DNA of 64,000 bases. It comes from Streptomyces sp. DH12 (lineage in GTDB: Bacteria > Actinomycetota > Actinomycetes > Streptomycetales > Streptomycetaceae). The DNA lies in assembly GCF_020873895.1 (NCBI RefSeq), contig NZ_JAHWGT010000004.1, forward strand, positions 62,001 to 126,000, written 5' to 3'. The notes under the pieces were generated by a model. It saw only the letters and a program-made list of their open reading frames with translations, was not told the origin of the DNA and did not search any database. Numbering within the stretch: position 1 is the stretch's first letter; every line of letters starts with the position of its first letter. This document shows, in pieces, positions 7,958 to 16,318 of the stretch. Both the position numbers and the translations under genes were made by a program.

Positions 7958-9175
7958 TCAGCGCAGCAGGTCGATGGGGCGCTCGGGGCGCAGGCCGATG
8001 GCCATCGCCCGGGCGGGGCCGGCCTGGAGCGGCGGCAGCCGCCTCATCAGGCGCAGCACGACGGGGGTGGTGGACTTCCCCTCGCCGCGGATCCACGGTT
8101 CGAGGAAGCGGGACTGGAGGAAGCGCTGGATCCGCTGCGTGGCGGCGGTGGCGCGCTCGCGGCGCTTCTGCACCCGCGCCAGGTGCTCGTGGGTCAGCGT
8201 GCCGTCGCGCAGCGGTTCGGCGAGGACGTTCGCGGCCGCGACGGCGTCCTGGAGGGCGAGGTTGATGCCGACGCCCATGATCGGCGACATGGTGTGCGCG
8301 GCGTCGCCGAGGCAGAGCATGCCGGGCCGCCACCACTGGCGCAGCCGGTCGATCTGCACGTCGAGCGTCTTGACGTCGTCCCAGCTGCGCAGGTCCTCCT
8401 CCAGCCGGCCGGCGAGGAACGGGGTGAGTTCGGCGAGCGTCGCGCGGAACGCGTCGAGGCCCTTGGCGCGCAGCTCCTCGTACCCGCCCTTGCGGATGGC
8501 GACGGCGGCCTGCCAGTGGCCGAGCCGCTCGATGCGGACGAACAGCTGCCCGTCGGAGAGCCGGCCGACCATGCCGCCCGGGTCGCTGTCCTCCTTGGTG
8601 AGCTTGAACCACAGGACGTCCATGCCGGAGCCGAAGACCTGCGGCCGCATGCCGGCGCTCCGCCTGAGGGCCGAGCGCCGGCCGTCGGCGGCGACGGTGA
8701 GTTCGGCGCGCAGCTCGTGCTCGCCGTCGGCGTCCGTGTAGCGCAGCCCGTTGACGCGGCCGCCGGCCGTGGTCACCCCGGTGACCTCGGCGTTCTGCAC
8801 GAGCCGGAAGTTGGGGAAGCGGTTGGCCTCCTCCAGGAGGAAGTTGAGGAAGTCCCACTGCGGGAGGAAAGTGATGTACTTGAACTTTCCGGGCAGTCGG
8901 CTGAAGTCGGCCAGGGTGTGGGGGCCGTCGTCGGTGACGACCTGGAGGCAGTGGATCCGTTGGTGCGCCAGCTTCTGGAATTTCTCGCCCAGGCCGAGCT
9001 CGACCATCAGCTGGTGGGTGGAGGCGTGCACCGTGTCGCCCCGGAAGTCACGTAAGAAGTCGCCGTGCTTCTCCAGGACCACGGTCTCGACGCCCGCCCG
9101 GGCCAGCAGCATGCCGAGCATCAGCCCCGCGGGGCCCGCTCCGGCGATGGCGCACGTGGTCTGTCCTGATGCCAT
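7958..9175 (-). CDS. FAD-dependent aromatic monooxygenase (group A), with TTA codon
   Basis: A 405-aa flavoprotein monooxygenase. It has the FAD dinucleotide fold GAGPAGLMLG near residue 12, the AADGRRS block, and GDAAHTMSPIMGVGINLALQD near 290-312 for FAD ribityl binding. These enzymes use NAD(P)H and O2 to hydroxylate phenols or epoxidise related rings. The 51-bp gap from the P450 upstream and the shared orientation place it second in the operon. Leu41 is encoded by TTA (minus strand 9055-9053), the codon read by the bldA tRNA in Streptomyces, so translation of this gene should depend on developmental stage. ATG at 9175 follows GAACGAGGGAGA. Confidence 0.9.
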   Translation of the reverse strand: MASGQTTCAIAGAGPAGLMLGMLLARAGVETVVLEKHGDFLRDFRGDTVHASTHQLMVELGLGEKFQKLAHQRIHCLQVVTDDGPHTLADFSRLPGKFKYITFLPQWDFLNFLLEEANRFPNFRLVQNAEVTGVTTAGGRVNGLRYTDADGEHELRAELTVAADGRRSALRRSAGMRPQVFGSGMDVLWFKLTKEDSDPGGMVGRLSDGQLFVRIERLGHWQAAVAIRKGGYEELRAKGLDAFRATLAELTPFLAGRLEEDLRSWDDVKTLDVQIDRLRQWWRPGMLCLGDAAHTMSPIMGVGINLALQDAVAAANVLAEPLRDGTLTHEHLARVQKRRERATAATQRIQRFLQSRFLEPWIRGEGKSTTPVVLRLMRRLPPLQAGPARAMAIGLRPERPIDLLR

Positions 9176-9226
9176 GTTCTCCCTCGTTCCGATCTCGCGG
9201 CTCGCGTCACCGCGCGTGGGGGGAAA

Positions 9227-10429
9227 TCACCATTCGACGAGAAGGGATTCGGGGGCCCGCGCGATGAGGCCCGGCTTCCACGGAACATCATCCGCGGTGC
9301 CGGCGAGGCGCAAGGTGGGGAATCTGGCCATCAACCCCTCCAGTGCCACCTTGAGTTCGGCACGCGCGAGGCTCGCCCCGAGGCAGAAGTGCATTCCGTG
9401 GCCGAATCCCAGGTGCGGATTGCGCTCCCGGTCGAAACGGATCGTGTCGGGGTCCTCGAAGACGCGCTCGTCGCGGTCGCCGGCGGCCCGCTGGAAGATC
9501 ACGGTGTCGCCCTTGCGGATGAGCTTGCCGCCGATCTCGACGTCCTCCGACGCGCGCCGGGGGAAGCTGCCGACGGAGCGGAGCGGAATGATCCGCAGCA
9601 TCTCCTCGATGGCCGGGTCCAGCAGCTTCGGGTCCTGGCACAGCTGCGTGTACAGCTCGCGCTGGGCCAGCAGCAGGAAGGAGACGTTCGAGATCATGCT
9701 GAGCGAGGTCTCGTGGCCGGCCATGAGGACGCCGATGCCGGTGCGCACGGCCTCGACCTCGGAGAGCTCGCCGGCGTCGAGGGCCTCGATGAGCACGGAT
9801 ATCAGGTCGTCGGAGGGGGTGGAGCGGCGCTTGGCGATGAGTCTGCGCAGGAAGTCCTCCAGACCGTCGCGGGCCTCGTTGATCTCCTCCTTGGTGTGCG
9901 CGGAGGTGGCGACGAAGACGTCCGAGTAGCGGCGGAACTCGGCGCGCTCCTCGTACGGGACGCCGAACAGCTCCACGATCATGCGGACCGGAAGCGGAAT
10001 GGCCAGGCGCTGCACGAGGTCCCCGGGCGGGCCCTGCTGCTCCATGGCGTCGAGCTCGGACTCGACGAGGTCGCGCATGCGGTCGGCGAGCTGGGAGACG
10101 ATGCGCGGCCGGAAGGCGTGGGCGACGACCTTGCGGATCCGGCCGTGGTCCGGCGGGTCCATGCTGAGCAGGTTGCCGGGGCGCAGCGGCAGCGGCGTGA
10201 CGCGCGCGGTGTCGGGCTCGGTCGCGGCGTGCGAGCTGAACCGCGGGTCGGCGAGGAACTGCTTGATCTCGTGGTAGCCGGTGAGGAGCCAGGCCTCTCC
10301 CCCGTACGGCATGGTCACCCGGGACACCGGTTCGTGGCGGCACAGTTCGAGGTACCGCGGGTGCAGGTCGAGCCGGACAACGGGGCCGAACGGGTAATTC
10401 GGCGCCCCGACGGTTTCCGTGACGGTCAT
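9227..10429 (-). CDS. Cytochrome P450
   Basis: A 400-aa P450 of the usual actinobacterial secondary-metabolism type. The I-helix motif AGHET is at 237-241, ExxR lies in EEMLRIIPLR, and the heme loop FGHGMHFCLGASLAR has Cys349. The start MTVTETVGAPNYPFG (ATG 10427-10429) is supported by AAGGTGG five bases upstream; the frame is open for 80 more codons without P450 similarity. It is the first gene of a leftward operon followed by FAD monooxygenase, glycosyltransferase and epimerase-ferredoxin; the ferredoxin at the operon's end is a natural electron donor. A StrR-like operator lies 117 bp upstream of the start. Confidence 0.93.
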   Translation of the reverse strand: MTVTETVGAPNYPFGPVVRLDLHPRYLELCRHEPVSRVTMPYGGEAWLLTGYHEIKQFLADPRFSSHAATEPDTARVTPLPLRPGNLLSMDPPDHGRIRKVVAHAFRPRIVSQLADRMRDLVESELDAMEQQGPPGDLVQRLAIPLPVRMIVELFGVPYEERAEFRRYSDVFVATSAHTKEEINEARDGLEDFLRRLIAKRRSTPSDDLISVLIEALDAGELSEVEAVRTGIGVLMAGHETSLSMISNVSFLLLAQRELYTQLCQDPKLLDPAIEEMLRIIPLRSVGSFPRRASEDVEIGGKLIRKGDTVIFQRAAGDRDERVFEDPDTIRFDRERNPHLGFGHGMHFCLGASLARAELKVALEGLMARFPTLRLAGTADDVPWKPGLIARAPESLLVEW

Positions 10430-10545
10430 GATTGCCACCTTCTGCGTGTCGTCCATCGCGCCGGAACCGGGAGAACCAGGGCGCTCACGCCGTGGTGGTG
10501 GCACACACGTGAAGCCGATGCTCGGCTTTCCGAGGAATCCCGGCG

Positions 10546-10574
10546 ATTCGACGGTGAGGAGAAGAGCTGCGAAT
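10546..10574. promoter_or_regulatory. Candidate operator for the StrR-family regulator
   Basis: ATTCGACGG-N11-GCTGCGAAT. The known StrR operator is GTTCGACTG-N11-CAGTCGAAC. The total length of 29 bp and the 11-bp centre match exactly; the left arm agrees at 7 of 9 positions, the right arm at 4 of 9 (all of CGAA). It lies between the StrR-like gene and the operon that the regulator would control. Confidence 0.5.
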
Positions 10575-10785
10575 GCTTTTCGGGCGGGGCCGGTCGGGTC
10601 CGACTCCGTGCGTCGGCGGCGGTGCGTCGGCGCACGCCGAACCGGCCTCTCGTACCGGAATCCTCTCACAAGGACCCTGCGGAAAGCGGGTGTTCGATGT
10701 CCTGATCACGTCCCCCGCCGGCGGTCCGGAACAAGGGAATCCGCCGGTCGGCGGACGGGCGGGTGAAAGGGCCGGGAAAAGCCGG

Positions 10786-10830
10786 AGCCCCGCCGGCCGT
10801 CTCGGTGGCCGAAACGGGGCGGGGCTTTTT
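10786..10830 (-). terminator. Intrinsic terminator of the StrR-like gene
   Basis: GCCCCGCC (10787-10794) pairs with GGCGGGGC (10818-10825) and is flanked by an A-run on one side and T5 (10826-10830) on the other, so it can stop transcription in either direction. It lies 42 bp past the stop of the leftward StrR-like gene. Confidence 0.7.
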
Positions 10831-10871
10831 CGGACGATCTCTCCGGAGAAACGGGAAGCGGTAATTCCGCC

Positions 10872-11900
10872 TCAGGCGCTGGTGTGCGAGCGCTGACCGG
10901 TCCTCGCCTCCCGCTCCACGCGGTCGGCGAAGCGGAGCCACCTGTCGGCGCATTCGCGGGCCAGCTTGCTGACGCCCTCGGCGCAGTGCGGCGGGATGGT
11001 GGTGGCGAGCCGCGTCCACACGGACTCGTCGACGTCGTGCACGGAGAAGCAGCGCAGCAGGAACCGGCCGGACTGGGACAGGCGCAGCGCCGGGTCCTTG
11101 CGCAGCCGCTCCAGTAGCTCCCCGGAGTCCCGGGGAGTCGACCCGTCGGCGCGGTGCGAGGAGGTCCGCTGGGCCGGGATGCGCGGCTGCGCCCGCTCGG
11201 GCCGGGCGGCGCCGCGGCCCTCGGGCACCGGGTCGCGGCCCAGCAGCAGGCGCTTCTTCACGTCGTGGGCGGTGCCGAGCGAGATGCCGGCCGCGCGGGC
11301 GATCTCGCGGAGGCTCGCCCCGGGGCGCTCCAGCATCAGCTCGCCGGCGCGCTGCCGGCCGCTGGCCACGCCGGCCACCCCCGCCGGGCGGCGCTTGCCG
11401 TCCAGCCCGATGCGGGTGTTCAAGTGGGGAACTTCGTCACTCGAACGCCGCACCCGCGAGACGGTGCGCGGCGACAGGGCGGTGACGGAGGCCACGTACC
11501 GGTCGGAGAGCGCCGGGTTCTCCCGCAGGATGCGGGTGGCCGCGGCGAGCCGGTCCCCGTGGGACAGCGGCTTGCCGTGCGCGATGTTGAGGCTGACCGC
11601 GACCGCGAAGAGGCTGCCCTCCGGCGCGTCCAGCAGGTAGGCGCTGATCGTGCGGTCGCCGCGTGCCCGGGCGGCGGCGAGCCGGTGCATGCCGTCGACG
11701 ACCCGCCCGGAGGGGCGGTGCACGACGATCGGCGGCAGCTCCTCGTCCAGCGCGATCAGGGTGTCCACGTACTCCTGGTCGAGGCCCTTCGTGCGCGGCG
11801 AGTCCGCCGGAAGGAGTGTGTCGACCGGGACGTCCGCGCGGTTTGCCGCGCTCAAGGTCGGAGCCAACGTCAGTATGCCGTCGCCGTCACCGCTACTCAT
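10872..11900 (-). CDS. StrR-family pathway-specific regulator (ParB-like N-terminus)
   Basis: A 342-aa protein of the StrR/NovG/Bbr group of cluster activators. Residues about 22-125 carry the ParB-like segment typical of the group (VDTLLPADSPR, ELPPIVVHRPSGRVVDGMHRLAAARARG, LNIAHGKPLSHGDRLAAA). Two helix-turn-helix segments follow: ALSDRYVASVTALSPRTVSRVR and SLREIARAAGISLGTAHDVKKRL. ATG 11900 has GGGGGA five bases upstream. It has its own terminator, and the next leftward operon has a 29-bp StrR-type inverted repeat in its promoter region, so it likely activates the P450-monooxygenase-glycosyltransferase operon. The DNA-recognition part is intact by eye. Confidence 0.88.
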   Translation of the reverse strand: MSSGDGDGILTLAPTLSAANRADVPVDTLLPADSPRTKGLDQEYVDTLIALDEELPPIVVHRPSGRVVDGMHRLAAARARGDRTISAYLLDAPEGSLFAVAVSLNIAHGKPLSHGDRLAAATRILRENPALSDRYVASVTALSPRTVSRVRRSSDEVPHLNTRIGLDGKRRPAGVAGVASGRQRAGELMLERPGASLREIARAAGISLGTAHDVKKRLLLGRDPVPEGRGAARPERAQPRIPAQRTSSHRADGSTPRDSGELLERLRKDPALRLSQSGRFLLRCFSVHDVDESVWTRLATTIPPHCAEGVSKLARECADRWLRFADRVEREARTGQRSHTSA

Positions 11901-12060
11901 CGAATCCCCCGCGTTCCCCCGCCATGATCGATGGTGCTACGCCTGCACGTTAGCAACCGGCTACAGGCCAAAGCAAGGAGTTCACGGAGCGTGGTCGTGA
12001 CCGGGTCGGCGGCCCCAAATTCCTTGGTGGGCAAGGGTTTTGGTGATCACGGTGAGGGGT

Positions 12061-12085
12061 GCGAACCGGCCACCGGCCGGTTCGC
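12061..12085 (-). terminator. Perfect hairpin after the ABC permease gene
   Basis: GCGAACCGGCC-ACC-GGCCGGTTCGC, an 11-bp perfect stem with a 3-nt loop, 9 bp downstream of the DrrB-type permease stop. No T-run. Confidence 0.65.
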
Positions 12086-12093
12086 GACGGGTG

Positions 12094-12954
12094 TTACTTG
12101 CGGTTGTACAGCCGGACGGTGAGGGAGCCGAAGACCGCCACCAGCGCGGCGGACCAGCCCAGCGTCCAGGCGATGTCCGCCCCCGGCCACCGCCCGTCCA
12201 TCAGGCCGCGCACCGCGGAGGCGACGTGGGTGATCGGGTTGTTGTGGACCAGGGTCTGGAGCCAGCCGGGCATGGTGGCGGGGTCGACGAAGATGTCGCT
12301 GAGGAAGTTCAGGGGGAAGATCGCCGTCATCGAGGCGCCCATCACGGTCTTCTCGTCGCGGACGAGCAGGCCGAACATGGTGCCGATCCACGAGAAGGCG
12401 AAGGCGAAGACGATCAGCAGGAGGATGCCGGCGACGACGCCGACGACGCCCCCGCCCGGCCGGAAGCCGATGATCATGCCCGCGGTCAGCATCACCACCG
12501 AGGCGATCGAGTAGCGCAGCACGTCGCCCAGCAGGTATCCGATGACCGTGGCGGGCCGCCAGATCGGCAGCGTGCGGAACCGGTCGAAGACGCCCTTGTC
12601 GATGTCGTTGTTGATCGCGATGCCCGTGTACATGGTGGTCATCACGACCGACATCACCATGACGCCGGGCAGCAGGTACTGGATGTACTCGCGCGGCGAG
12701 CCGGCCAGCGCACCGCCGAAGAGGTGCGTGAACATCAGCACCATCATCACGGGCAGCACCGTCACGTCGAAGAGCTGCTCCGGCACGTGCTTGATCTTGA
12801 GCATGGCCCGCCAGCCGAAGGCGAGCGAGGCCGCCAGCGGGGACGGCCGGGTCGGCCGCTCGTCGGAGACGAGCAGCTCGGCGAGGGTCCGTACCGGCAC
12901 GGGCGCGAGGTCGTCCTCGCGCGCGGGGGCCCCGCCCGACGTCGTGGTGCTCAT
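12094..12954 (-). CDS. ABC-2 type permease, DrrB-like
   Basis: A 286-aa membrane subunit of a drug/antibiotic exporter. After a 45-residue cytosolic start it has about six hydrophobic segments and the ABC-2 features [20 protein letters not shown] and [21 protein letters not shown] seen in daunorubicin exporter DrrB. It overlaps the ATPase gene by 4 bp, so the two are translationally coupled. It could export the product of the cluster on its left, but it belongs to the operon controlled from the PadR side and may be a general efflux system. Confidence 0.9.
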   Translation of the reverse strand: MSTTTSGGAPAREDDLAPVPVRTLAELLVSDERPTRPSPLAASLAFGWRAMLKIKHVPEQLFDVTVLPVMMVLMFTHLFGGALAGSPREYIQYLLPGVMVMSVVMTTMYTGIAINNDIDKGVFDRFRTLPIWRPATVIGYLLGDVLRYSIASVVMLTAGMIIGFRPGGGVVGVVAGILLLIVFAFAFSWIGTMFGLLVRDEKTVMGASMTAIFPLNFLSDIFVDPATMPGWLQTLVHNNPITHVASAVRGLMDGRWPGADIAWTLGWSAALVAVFGSLTVRLYNRK

Positions 12955-13967
12955 GCCGCCGCCTCCTCCTTGACGCCCGCGGACGGGCCGTCCGCCTTCC
13001 GGTCGGTGAGCGCGAGGAACACCTCGTCCAGGCTGGGCTGCCCGAGCGAGAAGGTGTCGACGGTGATGCCGCGGCGGGCCAGCTCGGCGAGGGCGTGCGA
13101 GGCCCGCTCGGCGGCGCCCCGGTCGCCGTCGCCGTTGTCGACGCGGGCCGTCAGCGCGTACGGGTCGGGGTCGAGCTGCACCTCGGCGGCCAGGTGCAGG
13201 GCGAGCACCCGCTCGGCCTCCGCCCGCTGCGCGGGGTCGCGCAGCCGCAGGTGGACCGAGCCGGCGCCGACGGACGCCTTCAGCTCGCCCTTGGTGCCCT
13301 CGGCGATGACCCGGCCCTTGTCGATGACGGCGATCCGGGCGGCCAACTGGTCCGCCTCGTCGAGGTACTGCGTGGTGAGCAGGACGGTCGTGCCCTGGGC
13401 GACGATCGCCCGGACGATCTCCCAGACCTGGTTGCGGCTGCGCGGGTCGAGACCCGTGGTCGGCTCGTCCAGGAAGAGCAGGGCGGGGGTGTTGAGGATC
13501 GACGCGGCGATGTCGAGCCTGCGGCGCATGCCGCCGGAGTAGTTCTTCACCTGCCGGCCGGCGGCCTCGACCAGGGAGAACGCCTCCAGCATCCGGCCGG
13601 CGCGGGCGCGCGCCGACCGCTTGGAGAGCCCGACGAGCCGGCCCAGCAGGACGAGGTTCTCCTGCCCCGTCAGGTCCTCGTCGAGCGAGGCGTACTGGCC
13701 GGTGAGGCTGACCAGGCCGCGGACGGTGTCCGCCTCGCGCACCACGTCGTGGCCGAAGACGCGGGCCTCGCCGCCGTCGGGGCGCAGCAGCGTGGCGAGC
13801 ATCTTCACGCTCGTGGTCTTGCCTGCGCCGTTGGGTCCCAGCACGCCGTAGACGGTGCCCGCCTCGACGGTCAGGTCGACGCCGTCGACGGCGCGGTTGG
13901 CGCCGAAGGTCTTCACCAGGCCCACGGCCTCGATGGCCGGGCCGGACGACGGGGCGCGGTCGGTCAT
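12951..13967 (-). CDS. ABC transporter ATP-binding protein, DrrA-like
   Basis: A 338-aa nucleotide-binding subunit with Walker [10 protein letters not shown] near residues 44-52, signature [13 protein letters not shown] near 140, Walker [13 protein letters not shown] near 162, and the C-terminal DrrA extension ending [18 protein letters not shown]. It powers the adjacent DrrB-like permease. It starts 7 bp after the small membrane protein upstream, so all four genes from 14762 to 12094 form one operon. Confidence 0.93.
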   Translation of the reverse strand: MTDRAPSSGPAIEAVGLVKTFGANRAVDGVDLTVEAGTVYGVLGPNGAGKTTSVKMLATLLRPDGGEARVFGHDVVREADTVRGLVSLTGQYASLDEDLTGQENLVLLGRLVGLSKRSARARAGRMLEAFSLVEAAGRQVKNYSGGMRRRLDIAASILNTPALLFLDEPTTGLDPRSRNQVWEIVRAIVAQGTTVLLTTQYLDEADQLAARIAVIDKGRVIAEGTKGELKASVGAGSVHLRLRDPAQRAEAERVLALHLAAEVQLDPDPYALTARVDNGDGDRGAAERASHALAELARRGITVDTFSLGQPSLDEVFLALTDRKADGPSAGVKEEAAA

Positions 13968-13974
13968 GGCCGGA

Positions 13975-14271
13975 TCACCCCCGCACCGCGTCCCCGGCGG
14001 GCGCCTTCAGCGCCTCGGGGTGGCGCTTGAGCCGCTGGAGGACGAGCATCCCGCCGATGCCGGGGACGAACGACAGGAGGCGGGCGCCCGCCGACGCGCC
14101 GGCGACCGTGAGCGAGAACGTCGCCACGATGGTCAGCAGGTACGCCGTGCCGTGCGTCGGCCCGCCGAGGGAGGTGATCGGCTTGGCGTGGATGGTGAAG
14201 AGGTTGACGAAGAGGATCACGATCGACGCGGCCTCGACCGCCGCCGCGATGCGCAGCACCTTGATGTTCAT
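13975..14271 (-). CDS. Small DUF3817-type membrane protein
   Basis: A 98-aa protein with about three hydrophobic segments ([49 protein letters not shown]). The motif [19 protein letters not shown] fits the DUF3817 family of uncharacterised integral membrane proteins. ATG 14271 begins 5 bp after the stop of the preceding gene. Its link with a DrrAB-type exporter suggests an accessory role in the membrane, but the function is unknown. Confidence 0.75.
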   Translation of the reverse strand: MNIKVLRIAAAVEAASIVILFVNLFTIHAKPITSLGGPTHGTAYLLTIVATFSLTVAGASAGARLLSFVPGIGGMLVLQRLKRHPEALKAPAGDAVRG

Positions 14272-14276
14272 GGTGG

Positions 14277-14762
14277 TCAGACCCCCGTGGTGGAGCCGGG
14301 GCGGACGATCATGAGGACCACGACGACCGACCACAGCAGGTTGAAGACGCCGGTGAGCATGGCCAGCCGCGAGGCCGCGGCGTTCAGGCCCTCGGCGGCC
14401 GTACCGCCGCCCTGGGCCATGGCGAGCATGCGCTCCTGGTTGGGCAGGATCGCCATGGCGAGCAGGAAGGCCGCGATGGCGGTGAGGATCATCGACGAGA
14501 TGAGCCAGGCGTCGCCGAGGACGCCCAGCTGGGCGCCGGTGGCGAGGCCGAAGACCGGGACGACGAGCCCGGCGACGGCGTAGATCCGGCAGACGCGGTG
14601 CAGGAACGCCGCGATGGCGGCCGAGCGCCCCTTCTCCTCCCCCTCCCCCCCTTCGGACACCGCCTGCTTCGCGTAGCGCGGGAAGAGCGAGGCCGCCACG
14701 GCGATCGACCCCACCGCCAGGATGGCGGCGAGGACGTGCACGGACAGCAGGAGCTTGGTCAC
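14277..14762 (-). CDS. DUF2269-like integral membrane protein
   Basis: A 161-aa protein with four predicted membrane spans (LLLSVHVLAAILAVGSIAVAA, YAVAGLVVPVFGLATGA, LISSMILTAIAAFLLAMAI, LAMLTGVFNLLWSVVVVLMI). The GTG start at 14762 is preferred because GGAGG lies 7 bp upstream; the open frame extends only 17 codons further. First gene of the operon that ends with the DrrAB-type exporter and divergent from the PadR gene. The family has no known activity. Confidence 0.75.
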   Translation of the reverse strand: MTKLLLSVHVLAAILAVGSIAVAASLFPRYAKQAVSEGGEGEEKGRSAAIAAFLHRVCRIYAVAGLVVPVFGLATGAQLGVLGDAWLISSMILTAIAAFLLAMAILPNQERMLAMAQGGGTAAEGLNAAASRLAMLTGVFNLLWSVVVVLMIVRPGSTTGV

Positions 14763-14801
14763 GGTAGTGCCTCCAAGCGGGACGGAGCAGACCCTCGATA
14801 G

Positions 14802-14814
14802 ATTGGCTACCAAT
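14802..14814. promoter_or_regulatory. Palindrome ATTGG-CTA-CCAAT, candidate PadR operator
   Basis: A perfect 13-bp inverted repeat in the 93-bp space between the divergent PadR gene and the exporter operon. PadR regulators bind short palindromes and usually control the neighbouring transporter and themselves. The AT-rich site stands out against its GC-rich surroundings. Confidence 0.5.
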
Positions 14815-14855
14815 AGATAGCACGCCTACATCAGGATTGGGTAGACTCGCTGGTC

Positions 14856-15209
14856 ATGAGGACAGACGCGGTGCGCGGCCACTTGGACGGACTCCTCCTG
14901 GCCGTGCTCGAACCGGGCCCCCTGCACGGCTACGCGATCATCGCGGCCGTCCAGCAGCGCAGCGGGGGCGCGCTCGAACTGCGCACGGGCACGATCTATC
15001 CGGCGCTCCAGCGGCTGGAGCGGCTCGGGCTGCTCAAGAGCAGCTGGGACTCGGTCGGCGAGCGGCGGCGCCGCTGCTACGAACTGACCGAGGCCGGTCG
15101 TCGTAGTCTGGCCCATGAGCGCAACGCCTGGCAGGAGTTCACGACGGCGATCGGTTCGGTCCTCTACCCCGCGACACCCTCGACACCCTCGACGGGACTG
15201 GCCACATGA
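14856..15209 (+). CDS. PadR-family transcriptional regulator
   Basis: A 117-aa winged-helix regulator: GHLDGLLLAVLEPGPLHGYAIIAAVQQRSGGALELRTGTIYPALQRLERLGLL is the PadR DNA-binding domain. No ribosome site precedes ATG 14856, but TAGACT (14842-14847) sits 8 bp before it, which suggests a leaderless transcript. Its stop overlaps the ATG of the next gene (ATGA). It probably represses the divergent exporter operon until a ligand of the exporter binds. Confidence 0.9.
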   Translation: MRTDAVRGHLDGLLLAVLEPGPLHGYAIIAAVQQRSGGALELRTGTIYPALQRLERLGLLKSSWDSVGERRRRCYELTEAGRRSLAHERNAWQEFTTAIGSVLYPATPSTPSTGLAT

Positions 15210-15928
15210 GCACCGGGGCGGGCATGGAGACGAGCATCGGCGCCGCAGGGGGCGGCAAGCGCCCCTCCGCCACCCCTTCCGACCCTCTCGACGCCTACGT
15301 CGCCGCCCTCTCCGACGTGCTGCGCGGCCCGACCCGCGCCAAGGCCCGGCTGGTCGCCGAGATACGTGACGGCCTGGACGACACGGTCGCCGCCCACCTC
15401 CGCGCGGGCCTGCCCTACGAGCGCGCCGCCGAGTTGGCCGTACGGGACTTCGGCTCGCCCGACCACCTCGCGCCCACCTTCCAGCACGAGCTGACGATCG
15501 CCCAGGCCCGGCACACGGCCCGCGCCGCCGCCCTCACCGTGCCCTTCGCCGTGGTCTGCTGGCTGCTGGTGTGGACGGCGAGCCACGACAGCGCCTGGCA
15601 ACTGCCCCGCACCACCTCCCTGCTGACGGTCCACCTGGTCGGCGTCGCCGCCATCGCCTCGGTCCTCGCCGCGGCCACCCTGGCCGCGACCGGCCGCCTC
15701 GCCCGCTGGCTGCCCACGCCGCACCGGCTGCCCCTCGCCGTGGCCTGGACGGGCACGGCCGCGAGCATCGCCATGGCCATCGCCGCGCTGGTCCTCGTCA
15801 CGCTCTCCGTCGTCGTCACCAACTGGCCGCTCGCCGTGGCCGCCGGGGCCTTCGCCGCGGCGTCGCACGCCGTGGTGGCCTCGTCGGCCCGCACCTGCCG
15901 GCAGTGCGCCCGCCTGCCGGTCACCTAG
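15206..15928 (+). CDS. Membrane protein with permease-prefix (HAAS-like) cytosolic domain
   Basis: A 240-aa protein translationally coupled to the PadR gene. Residues about 25-95 (DPLDAYVAALSDVLRGPTRAKARLVAEIRDGLDDTVAAHLRAGLPYERAAELAVRDFG) are the small helical domain found before permeases and next to PadR genes. Four hydrophobic segments follow (about 107-230). PadR-HAAS pairs are common; the membrane partner is thought to be controlled with, or to modulate, the PadR regulator, but the exact role is unknown. The last codon and stop lie inside the inverted repeat of the 15924-16092 element. Confidence 0.8.
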   Translation: MSTGAGMETSIGAAGGGKRPSATPSDPLDAYVAALSDVLRGPTRAKARLVAEIRDGLDDTVAAHLRAGLPYERAAELAVRDFGSPDHLAPTFQHELTIAQARHTARAAALTVPFAVVCWLLVWTASHDSAWQLPRTTSLLTVHLVGVAAIASVLAAATLAATGRLARWLPTPHRLPLAVAWTGTAASIAMAIAALVLVTLSVVVTNWPLAVAAGAFAAASHAVVASSARTCRQCARLPVT

Positions 15929-16092
15929 GGGGTGTCCCGTCGATCAGGCCGGATCAGCGAGCGGCGTCCAGTGTCGCGCGTCGCGAGGCGGACCGGGGGA
16001 GCCGGTGCGGGGCATCGGCGACCGACGGCGACGCGGCGAGGTGCGACACCGGACGCCGGAATCCCGGCACGGCCGGCGGGGCACCCCCTAGG
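15924..16092. repeat. MITE-like element with 15-bp terminal inverted repeats
   Basis: Left end CCTAGGGGGTGTCCC (15924-15938) and right end GGGGCACCCCCTAGG (16078-16092) match as inverted repeats at 14 of 15 positions and enclose 139 bp with no gene. The left end shares the segment GGCCGGATCAGCGAGC and flanks with the hairpin at 21669-21741. No transposase and no clear target duplication are visible. Confidence 0.6.
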
Positions 16093-16318
16093 CGTGCGGG
16101 ACGAGCGCCCGGGACCGCGACCGGCCCCGCGGGGGGCGCGACCGCGACCCGCCCGCGGGGCGCGGCACCGCGCCCGCGCCGCGCTCCGCGCCCGCCGGGC
16201 CAGTGGCGATGATCACCGCCCAATGGCCGACAACCGAGGACAGCCCCCGGTCGCGCCCCCTACTCTCGGAGCGACGCGGATGACCGGACCCCAGTACTCC
16301 GAGGCGGGGTGACGTGCG
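16093..16318. other. Intergenic, C/G-rich, no gene seen
   Basis: With the element to its left this makes a 390-bp gene-free stretch. It holds low-complexity GC runs and, near 16261-16266, TACTCT that could serve as a -10 for the following membrane protein gene. Confidence 0.5.

Larger units (their letters stand above)
10430..10871. other. Promoter region of the glycosylation/oxidation operon
   Basis: A 442-bp gap between the StrR-like gene and the P450. It holds the StrR terminator (10786-10830) and a StrR-type inverted repeat (10546-10574). Short frames are open here but none has codon bias or a ribosome site that supports a gene. No clear -35/-10 pair was found. Confidence 0.6.

Noticed and set aside
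13975-14823. 282-aa frame covering two small membrane protein genes
   Set aside because: Only its last 98 residues match a family; the upstream part is out of frame with the DUF2269 gene, which has a good start and ribosome site.
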